From Anaerolineae bacterium (lineage in GTDB: Bacteria; Chloroflexota; Anaerolineae; Anaerolineales; Villigracilaceae): a stretch of DNA of 48,971 nucleotides. How positions within the stretch are numbered: the stretch's first letter is position 1; every line of letters starts with the position of its first letter. The position numbers and the translations under genes were made by a program. The stretch spans positions 1 through 48,971 of the forward strand of contig JAKLPV010000050.1 of NCBI GenBank assembly GCA_022013685.1. The letters are read 5' to 3'. Shown piece by piece: positions 42,494 through 48,971 of the stretch. The notes beneath the pieces are model-generated. The model ran no database searches and was not told the DNA's origin. It worked only from the letters and a program-made list of their open reading frames with translations.

Positions 42494-45400
42494 TTATGGA
42501 TGCGGCGTTTCTGTCGGGGTTGGCGAAGGCGATGGCGCAGGTACTTCCGATGCAGGAGATACCACAGATGATTCTGTTGCGCTACCGGATGTGGCGGCAG
42601 GTGAAGAAGGCGTAGCAGTTGGCGAAGAAAAAAGAGCAGGAGTTGGAACAGGAGCCGCCGGAACTTCGCTCGAGTTAGGCAACCCGCTTGTATCACTGCT
42701 CAACCAATTTTGTGCCGCCCCAGAAATATCGTTTATGGTCGATGTAACCCAGCCCCAATTTTGCATAATCGCCCCAGCACCGGTAAAAGCCAATCCGGCA
42801 GGGACAAGCACCGCGGCCACAGCGATGCCAGCAGGGCCGCCAAATATTGCTGTAAACGCTCCGGCAGCCAAAAATATGCCGCCGATCCCGGTCGTTGTCA
42901 CCCCTACGCGCTCAATCCAGGCCGTATTATCCCACTGCCCGCTTGCATTAGGATTAATACTTTGGTCGTTTGCCAATCTGTATAGGCTTGAACCGTATTG
43001 CAATCCCCCTAACACACCCTGGACTGGCAAGAGGATACGTCCTGCAAGTGTCTTCGTAGATTCAGCAATAACTGCCTGGTTGCCCCAGGTCTGGAAACCT
43101 TGCAAAATATTCAAGACACCGCCGCTCGTGTCCCCGATTGCTTGCATATCCTTGTTTCCAGTAGCCATGCCTGTCACAGACAAACCAAATGAAGCCACAC
43201 CTGCTACAGATGGAACAAATTTTTTAGCGCCATCCACCATATCTGCCAATGTTGTGTAGTTTAAAACCCTTTTTGACTGGTCAAGATTATTGAATTGAGT
43301 AATAAAATCATCGGGGTCATTGATTAGCCCACGAGATACATCTTTCAGCAGTTGCGTTTCCTGAATTTGCCTCGAGAACGGATTCGGGTCAGTAGATGGG
43401 GAAAGAAGCCACTTTGTCGAGTTTGTCAAAACTATCGAACTCGCTATCATGGTTGAGACATCTTTTGTAGAGTTTGCAAAATTGGCACCTAATCCAATAA
43501 TAGAGTCAATCATTTTTGATGAATCCCCTTGCCACCATGTTTTTTCCTGTGGCGCGGCAACCGTTATAGATTGCCCCTTCTCGCGCAGCGCAGCATAAGC
43601 GCGATTGGCATCTTCCCGCGCTTGCTTCTGTTTTTCTACATCTGCCAACTTTTGTCGTTCCTGCTCATCTTCCCATTCTGCCATCTGCTCCTGGCGGGAC
43701 TGGTAGGCGTGAGTTTTCTGATACATCTCCAACCGTTCGGCTTCGCTCACATCCTCCATCCCGGCCGGGGGATTCTTGCCAGTCAGAATCCAATTCAACA
43801 GCGCCAGGCGCTCTTGTTCGCGTTGTTGGTATCCCGGGCTTTGGGTGTAAGCTTCCCAGCGCTCGGCTTCGCTGACATCTGCCTGCTCAAGGCTTTCCAG
43901 TTCCGATTCGAGGCGCGCCTGTTCTTTCCGTTTCTGCTCGGCACGCCACTCGGCCTCATCTTGGCGGATTTCATCCAAGCGCTGCTTGACGTACTGCTGC
44001 TGTTCCACGCCTTTCAGGGCGGCGTAGCCGGTTTCATTGGCAATCTTTTTTTTGCGTTCCGATTCCCAGTCCTGGCGTTCTTTGGCGGTCACGGCGGCAA
44101 TCGCGCTTTTGAGTTCCTGCGCCTTGCGTTCTTCAGGGGTCATGCGCCGCTGGCGAGTGGTTTCTTGTCTACGGGCTGCCGCTTCTTCCTCTTCGCGTTT
44201 CTTCTGAGCAATGTAAGCTGCAAAAGCGCCCACTGATGCTGTCGCCGCTGCGCCCCACAGGATTGAATCAGCCATTCCATCTGCCTGGGCAGATTGAGGC
44301 GGTTGGTGGGTGAAAGTCACACTCGAAGCTTGCGGCGTGGGCTGTGGGTTGAAAATGGATTCGATCCAGCCGCTAAACGTGCTCTCGGTTGGCGCCGCGC
44401 GCGGGATGAGGGTGGGAGTCGCGGTCAGGCTTCCCTCATTCCCCGGTACTTCAGTCGCGCCAAAAACGGTTACGCCTGTTCCGCTGGTTGCTGTAGAGGT
44501 TGGGATCAAGGTGGGCAAGGCAGAGGGCGCGGCAGTTAGGGTGGCGGTGGGAAGCGGCGTTCCCAACGGCGTTGAGGTCGCCTGAGGCGGCAGAACAATC
44601 AGGATGCGGATGCTGGCCGTCACCTTGCGGGTGTTGCCCATCCGGTCGGTGGCGGTAGCGTTCACGTCATAACTACCCATCGGAGCCAGGGTGCCGTCGC
44701 CAAAACGCCTGTCCCACTGGAAAGTGAGCGGCAGGTGGCCGGGCGCGTAGTTGTAAACCCGCTTCGGCCAGCGGTTCTGCGGGTCGCTGATAACCAGTTC
44801 CGCGCCCACCAGGCCGCTGTCGGCATCGCGGGCGTCGAAGGTGACTGAATCCCAAATTTCCCATTGGCCCGGCAGTTGAATTTGAGGCGGGGTATTGTCA
44901 ACCTGGGCAGACAGCGGCAAGATTGTAGACAGGCCTGCCTTATCCACGGATCGAACATAAAGCGTGCGCCCGCTGCTTGGGAATTTACGCGTATCCCAAT
45001 CCAGGCTCCAATCGGTTGTACCGTTCGCAACCAACCAGGTCTGGCCGTTATCAAAAGAGATTTCGACTCGCTGCAAACCGCTGCCGCCATCCGAGGCTGC
45101 GCCTTGCAGGGTCAGGGTATCTTGTACCCAGACGGGAAGCGTTGTCTGAATTTGCAAGCCGGGCGGCAAGGTATCAACCCAAACCGTCTGGTTGGATGTA
45201 CTTTCCAGTCCGGCCAGGTCGCGGGCATTCAAAGTCAGGGAGTGCTGTCCGTCAGATAATGTCAGGGGCGCGGTATAAGGATTGAGCAGGCTGCCATTCA
45301 AGGTATAACGAAAAGTATCCAGGCCAGAACCAGGTAGCGGGTCAGAGGCGCTGGCGGTGAAGGTTACCGCCGAGGTGTACCAGCCATTCATTCCGCTCGT

Positions 45401-45820
45401 CCCAAGAATAGAGCCGCCAATCTGCGGCGGGCGGGTATCCACTCGCACGCTGTCTGTGACCTCAGTGATCCATCCGGCATTGTCTTCCATCCAGAAGTTC
45501 AGGCTGTGGGTGCCATCTGTCAGGGCAAGCGGGAATGTATAGGGCTGCCAAGCGCCATTATTGAGGGAATACTCGGTCGCGGCCACGCCTGAGGTGGCAT
45601 CCTGAGGCAAAACGCTGACTTCAGTCTCCGAAATGTACCAGCCATTGCTGCCGAGTGTGCCGATTTTAGAGACAGTCAGGCTGGGAGGGGTGCTATCCAC
45701 CTTGGCATTGATCTGCTCCGAAAAGATTACCTGTCCGGCCAGGTCACTGGCGCGCACTTGCAAGGTCTGAATGCCATCGGTGAGGCTGAGGGGGCCCACC
45801 CAGGGCAATCCAATCGGCAC
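42494..45820 (-). CDS. Giant surface protein, C-terminal part (Ig-like repeats, membrane segment, coiled coil)
   Basis: 1108-residue open frame that continues the gene at 45744-46952 after a one-base shift. It holds further Ig-like repeats with NGWY motifs (TLGSNGWYISE, TSGMNGWYTSA), a Pro/Thr stretch, a hydrophobic segment (ILWGAAATASVGAFAAYIAQ), a long charged coiled coil (KKREEEEAAARRQETTRQRR), and a hydrophobic glycine-rich region near the C-terminus, ending in Pro/Ser/Thr repeats. The first ATG (45820) is an artefact of the frame. Fused length would be about 1490 residues. Function unknown; a large envelope-anchored adhesin or scaffold is a guess. Confidence 0.7.
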   Translation of the reverse strand: MPIGLPWVGPLSLTDGIQTLQVRASDLAGQVIFSEQINAKVDSTPPSLTVSKIGTLGSNGWYISETEVSVLPQDATSGVAATEYSLNNGAWQPYTFPLALTDGTHSLNFWMEDNAGWITEVTDSVRVDTRPPQIGGSILGTSGMNGWYTSAVTFTASASDPLPGSGLDTFRYTLNGSLLNPYTAPLTLSDGQHSLTLNARDLAGLESTSNQTVWVDTLPPGLQIQTTLPVWVQDTLTLQGAASDGGSGLQRVEISFDNGQTWLVANGTTDWSLDWDTRKFPSSGRTLYVRSVDKAGLSTILPLSAQVDNTPPQIQLPGQWEIWDSVTFDARDADSGLVGAELVISDPQNRWPKRVYNYAPGHLPLTFQWDRRFGDGTLAPMGSYDVNATATDRMGNTRKVTASIRILIVLPPQATSTPLGTPLPTATLTAAPSALPTLIPTSTATSGTGVTVFGATEVPGNEGSLTATPTLIPRAAPTESTFSGWIESIFNPQPTPQASSVTFTHQPPQSAQADGMADSILWGAAATASVGAFAAYIAQKKREEEEAAARRQETTRQRRMTPEERKAQELKSAIAAVTAKERQDWESERKKKIANETGYAALKGVEQQQYVKQRLDEIRQDEAEWRAEQKRKEQARLESELESLEQADVSEAERWEAYTQSPGYQQREQERLALLNWILTGKNPPAGMEDVSEAERLEMYQKTHAYQSRQEQMAEWEDEQERQKLADVEKQKQAREDANRAYAALREKGQSITVAAPQEKTWWQGDSSKMIDSIIGLGANFANSTKDVSTMIASSIVLTNSTKWLLSPSTDPNPFSRQIQETQLLKDVSRGLINDPDDFITQFNNLDQSKRVLNYTTLADMVDGAKKFVPSVAGVASFGLSVTGMATGNKDMQAIGDTSGGVLNILQGFQTWGNQAVIAESTKTLAGRILLPVQGVLGGLQYGSSLYRLANDQSINPNASGQWDNTAWIERVGVTTTGIGGIFLAAGAFTAIFGGPAGIAVAAVLVPAGLAFTGAGAIMQNWGWVTSTINDISGAAQNWLSSDTSGLPNSSEVPAAPVPTPALFSSPTATPSSPAATSGSATESSVVSPASEVPAPSPSPTPTETPHP

Positions 45821-46952
45821 CGTTCAGCGTGTAATCCAGCCCATTCAAGCCAGAGCCGGGGGCTGGGTCGTTGGCTGTGGCGGTTAGGGTAGCAGATTTG
45901 TACCAACCATTGTTTCCATTTGTCCCATTCAAGCCCGCATTCAGGATAGGCGCTTGGGTATCGATTGAAATATTTTGTGTAGAAGATGCCGTATTGCCAG
46001 CAAAGTCAAACGCCTGGGCAATCACCGTGTGCGAACCGTCGCCACCAACCAAGATCGGATTGCAGGCGGCCTGTGGTGCCCCATCTAAAGTACAGGATAG
46101 ATTTGACAGGCCTGAAACTGTATCCGATGCGCTGGCAGCATAGGTTACGGGTGAGAGGTACCAACCATTCAGCCCAACAGAACCGGTCAGGGTCTTTGAG
46201 ATCGTTGGCGCAAGAATGTCTCGATAGAACAATGTGGAGCCATTGGATGATAATCCGATGGACGATGTGGCCATGTAATTGGCGATTCCGGCCCCTTCAG
46301 GAAGGGGCACAGAACAAGTTGACGTGCCAGACATTTGTGGACAGGCAAATGGCACACCATTGATATCCCCACTGATTAGGATGGGGCGTCCCTTGGTTTC
46401 TGTAGCCGTCAACTCTAGAGACAGGGCTCCCCTGCACCAGCCGGCATTTCCACTTATAGCGCAGTTCAAGCTGGCATTGATGCCTGGGGGAGTATCCGGA
46501 TTCGGTGGCTCCTCTTCGCAATCAGGGTCGCAGATCGTTCCATAAGAAACACAGCAACCCAGCGCGCCAGGCGGCGGATTACAGTTATTCTCGCCAGGCG
46601 CATCCCAGTTTGTACAAACGGCAATCTGGCACTTTGGCGGGCAAGGCCCGGCAAAAGCCCTCGGCATCCCATCGCATCCGGGGCTGAACAACTCTGGAAA
46701 AAGATAGACCAAAGCAGTGGCAGCGAGGACAGCCAAAAACAGAATTGGGCGAGGCAATATTGATACGCGCTGTATAAGAAAGAATCCTATCCCCACAATC
46801 ACAAAAATTCCAGCCAATAGCCCAAGCTGGAAATCCAAACCGGGCGCGAGCCAGGCAAGGAGTGTCAGAAAAATACCAATGGCAAGCCCTGTGAAGGTAA
46901 TAAAGAAGATAAATTTGATTCTATCGATTGGTTGCATCAGAAAAGATCGCAT
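45744..46952 (-). CDS. Giant surface protein, N-terminal part (frame-shifted)
   Basis: 402 residues from MRSFLMQPIDRIKFIFF, with GGGG upstream; the ATG at 47006 has no site. Two or three N-terminal hydrophobic helices, then a Cys-rich outer segment (CPPKCQIAVCTNW, LGCCVSYGTICDPDCEEE), then Ig-like repeats with GLNGWYLSP and GNNGWYKSA. The frame ends in unrelated residues after LNGADW. One extra C near 45806 (G on the coding strand) breaks the phase: removing it gives LNGADW-I-PWVGPLSLTDG, matching the other repeats (NNGAWQPYTFPLALTDG). Thus 42494-46952 is probably one gene. Confidence 0.7.
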   Translation of the reverse strand: MRSFLMQPIDRIKFIFFITFTGLAIGIFLTLLAWLAPGLDFQLGLLAGIFVIVGIGFFLIQRVSILPRPILFLAVLAATALVYLFPELFSPGCDGMPRAFAGPCPPKCQIAVCTNWDAPGENNCNPPPGALGCCVSYGTICDPDCEEEPPNPDTPPGINASLNCAISGNAGWCRGALSLELTATETKGRPILISGDINGVPFACPQMSGTSTCSVPLPEGAGIANYMATSSIGLSSNGSTLFYRDILAPTISKTLTGSVGLNGWYLSPVTYAASASDTVSGLSNLSCTLDGAPQAACNPILVGGDGSHTVIAQAFDFAGNTASSTQNISIDTQAPILNAGLNGTNGNNGWYKSATLTATANDPAPGSGLNGLDYTLNGADWIALGGPPQPHRWHSDLASARQ

Positions 46953-47006
46953 AAGTTTACCCCAAGACAAAATAAAACAGGATAGGATGAAATATAGTAT
47001 AGACAT

Positions 47007-47310
47007 TTATGCGACACCAACAAGTGACAGATGTCATAATTTCGAAAGCTTTTTCTGCTCCAACGTAATCTCGAGAAGATTCCAGGAATAGCAAACTTTA
47101 TTTGCTGCGTTTTGATTAGATTACTTCAGGCAAGATTTCACAAGCCGAAAATCCACAGAACAGGTATCGACAATAGTGGGATATTGAATAAAAGAAAACA
47201 GACTCTATTTTTGATGAAACCAAATTCTTGGAACACCATTTTGTCTTGAATTCGCGCCAAATACCTTGACAAATCCGACGTTTGCGTGCAAAATTAGAAC
47301 ATAAATTCTA
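47007..47310. other. Divergent intergenic region with XRE promoter/operator
   Basis: About 300 bases without a convincing gene. It is AT-rich near the left end and carries TTGACA at 47266-47271, upstream of the XRE gene. Confidence 0.5.
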
Positions 47311-47312
47311 AT
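47293..47312 (+). promoter_or_regulatory. Inverted repeat overlapping the XRE start (possible operator)
   Basis: ATTAGAA (47293-47299) and TTCTAAT (47306-47312) with a 6-base loop; the second arm covers the first two bases of the ATG at 47311. Binding by the XRE protein would block initiation of its own gene and of jetA behind it. Confidence 0.5.
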
Positions 47313-47562
47313 GAACGCGAAACTTACCACTACCGGGCGTGTCACCATCCTTTTAGGCAAACAGCAGGCTGAAACCGGCCAGCGCATCTCTTCGCGCAAA
47401 CTGGCCAAGCTGGCAGGCGTACCCAAAGATTTTATCTACCGTCTGGATGCAGGCACAGCCCGTCACATTGACCTCAACGCGCTTGCAAAACTGTGCGCCA
47501 CCCTCAACTGCCAGCCGCAAGATCTACTGGTCTGGGATACGAACCATGTCGAATCCGTTTGA
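47311..47562 (+). CDS. XRE/Cro-type HTH regulator of the Wadjet locus
   Basis: 83 residues. Helix-turn-helix: GQRISSRKLAKLAGVPKDFIYRLDAG, then LNALAKLCATLNCQPQDLLVW, the HTH of the small Cro/C1-like (YozG/HTH_26) group. The stop overlaps the start of the jetA gene by 17 bases, so the two are co-expressed. No Shine-Dalgarno precedes the ATG. Proposed role: transcriptional control of the defence locus, through the palindrome at its own start. Confidence 0.85.
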   Translation: MNAKLTTTGRVTILLGKQQAETGQRISSRKLAKLAGVPKDFIYRLDAGTARHIDLNALAKLCATLNCQPQDLLVWDTNHVESV

Positions 47563-48971
47563 CATTCTGCCGCTTAACCTGTTCAACCTGTTTAGTTCGC
47601 AGGGCTTTGGCTCACTCCAGCGGCACTACATGGCAATTCTCCTGCGCTTGTACGCCTTGGCTGAGTTCAACCGCTTTGGGCTGGCGCGCGAAGTTGTGGT
47701 GGATGAGATTGTCCACTATTTGAAGGAATCTAACGCCGAGGGGGAAATCGCCGCCGAAATGGCGAACCAACCCGCAGGGGCTAACCTGCCTGTCGGCCTG
47801 GAGCCGGATTCCGTTTCGATAACGGGTCAAAAATCCGAGCAGGATTACGCATCCTATCTTATCCGCCGCCTGGCCGAAACCGGCTGGATCGAGCGCGAAC
47901 AGCACGCCGACTATTCCGAAACCATCATCTTGCCCGATTACGCCTTCACCCTGCTCGAAGCCTTGCGTACCATCCAGGAGCAGAAGCCACGCGAGTTTAC
48001 CGGCCAACTATACGCCGCCCACCAACTGATTACTTCTGCCAGCACCAGCAAGGATTTTTCGCCCTCGCTGGCAGTTTCGCAGGCTTATGAAAACGTCCGC
48101 CAAGTTGTGCGCGGACTGAGCGAACTGAACCAGAACATCCGCCGCTACGTGGAGCGCGCCACAAAACAAATTGACCCCACAACAGGCCAAAAAACGAGCA
48201 TTGCCGACCTGCTGCACCTGCAATTCAACGACTACAGTCAAACCCTCGGCCCAGCCTACCACGCCCTAAAAACCTCCGACCATGTTTCGCGCTACCGCCG
48301 CAACATCATCAACCAACTACAAGCCTGGCAGGCGGATGGCGACTGGCTTTCATCGACCGCCGAATCGCTGGCTGCCCAAAGCAAACTTTCCCCGGCCCAG
48401 GCTGAATCCGAAATCAGTCATTACCTCCAATTTATTGTTCACCAACTTGAAGGACTCGACCCGCTCTTGAGCGATATCGACAGCCGCCACGCTCAATATC
48501 TGCGCACATCCCTGCGCCAAGTGCGTTACCAACTAGGCAGCGCGGATGGTAGTTTCAAAGACAAACTGGTTTTCCTCGCCAAAGGTCTCTCAACCCTGCG
48601 CGATGAAGGCCTGACCGAACTCCCCGAGGACACTCCCGGCTTGCTCGGAACGCCGGTGGATATTCCGGGCAACCACAGCTTTTACACTCCGCCCCAGCGC
48701 CGCTCTCCCTTTACCCCCGATAACATCATCATACCTGTTCTCAGTCCAGATGATTTGCTCAGCCTGCGCGCCGCGACCATGCGGGATGTCACCCAAGCTT
48801 TCTCCCCCGATAAGGTTAATCGCAAAGTGATCGGTTTCTTCAATGGACACAAACGCCTGCCCGTTGCCAAAATCCCATCCGAAGTTCGTCACGATCTGCA
48901 CTGGCTGACGACCATCATCGCCTACGCCCATCATCCCGATGTGGCCTATGGGCTTGAGCAGACTGATGATG
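47546..48971 (+). CDS. jetA: Wadjet anti-plasmid system protein JetA (DUF5716), truncated at window edge
   Basis: Open from ATG 47546 (MSNPFDILPLNLFNLFSSQG) to the right end without a stop: 475 codons visible. N-terminal region FGSLQRHYMAILLRLYALAEF, then LIRRLAETGWIEREQHADYSE, and a helical part with LSELNQNIRRYVERATKQ and YHALKTSDHVSRYRRNIINQL. These fit JetA of the DUF5716 type, a kleisin-like subunit that works with JetB, the SMC-like JetC and the nuclease JetD to linearise foreign plasmids. Partner genes should follow beyond the edge. Overlaps the XRE gene. Family recognition is from memory of the pattern. Confidence 0.8.
   Translation, partial: MSNPFDILPLNLFNLFSSQGFGSLQRHYMAILLRLYALAEFNRFGLAREVVVDEIVHYLKESNAEGEIAAEMANQPAGANLPVGLEPDSVSITGQKSEQDYASYLIRRLAETGWIEREQHADYSETIILPDYAFTLLEALRTIQEQKPREFTGQLYAAHQLITSASTSKDFSPSLAVSQAYENVRQVVRGLSELNQNIRRYVERATKQIDPTTGQKTSIADLLHLQFNDYSQTLGPAYHALKTSDHVSRYRRNIINQLQAWQADGDWLSSTAESLAAQSKLSPAQAESEISHYLQFIVHQLEGLDPLLSDIDSRHAQYLRTSLRQVRYQLGSADGSFKDKLVFLAKGLSTLRDEGLTELPEDTPGLLGTPVDIPGNHSFYTPPQRRSPFTPDNIIIPVLSPDDLLSLRAATMRDVTQAFSPDKVNRKVIGFFNGHKRLPVAKIPSEVRHDLHWLTTIIAYAHHPDVAYGLEQTDD

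Overview
The window looks like a chromosomal stretch from an Anaerolineae-type member of the Chloroflexota. Evidence: many Pro/Thr-rich lipoproteins with a Cys lipobox and SH3b, LysM/M23 or WD40 modules, the TIGR03960/TIGR03936 gene pair, a Rex repressor, an F1-ATPase cluster without its Fo genes, many short palindromic repeats, and some genes that start only 6-7 bases after a -10 box. This assignment is inferred from gene content; no rRNA or other phylogenetic marker is present. I saw no tRNA, rRNA or CRISPR array.

Layout. 1-2.0 kb: three small DUF4870/TM2-like membrane proteins (minus strand) and a tandem pair of 55-residue membrane microproteins with a CCCC motif (plus strand). 1.9-7.6 kb: a minus-strand thiamine operon, made of a TPP riboswitch with a leader terminator, thiamine pyrophosphokinase, a transposase remnant, ThiB, ThiP, ThiQ and a DUF402 phosphatase; almost every junction, and two of the coding regions, carry small palindromic repeats. 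7.6-14.4 kb: a secreted lipase-like hydrolase, then three tandem LysM-M23 lipoprotein paralogues.

14.5-17.4 kb: a minus-strand redox operon with an ECF sigma factor, a zinc anti-sigma factor, a Cys-rich mini-protein, a glutaredoxin-like protein disulfide oxidoreductase, a TlpA-like thioredoxin and an OsmC peroxidase. The oxidoreductase has an in-frame TGA exactly where the first active-site Cys of its second CPYC motif belongs, followed by a 6-bp GC hairpin at SECIS distance, so it is a strong selenoprotein candidate. Divergent from this operon is a cyclic-nucleotide-binding/NifU fusion.

18.4-20.5 kb: three LiaI/LiaF-like membrane proteins. 20.8-26.5 kb: the radical SAM/DUF2344 pair, two SH3b lipoproteins and Rex. 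26.5-32.5 kb (minus): atpA-atpG-atpD-atpC followed by an MreB-like protein with altered catalytic positions and a small membrane protein. 32.7-35.4 kb: a lipoprotein and two SPFH/band-7 proteins. 35.4-37.8 kb: a MerR/TipAS regulator with a classic 19-bp-spacer promoter, a PadR regulator and an alpha/beta hydrolase. 37.9-47.0 kb (minus): membrane proteins, a WD40 lipoprotein, and a very large Ig-repeat surface protein split by a one-base frameshift. 47.3-48.97 kb (plus): an XRE regulator overlapping the start of a Wadjet (JetA/DUF5716) anti-plasmid system that runs off the right edge.

The window therefore joins housekeeping modules (thiamine, ATP synthase, redox control, cell envelope) to an accessory right end with a defence system.
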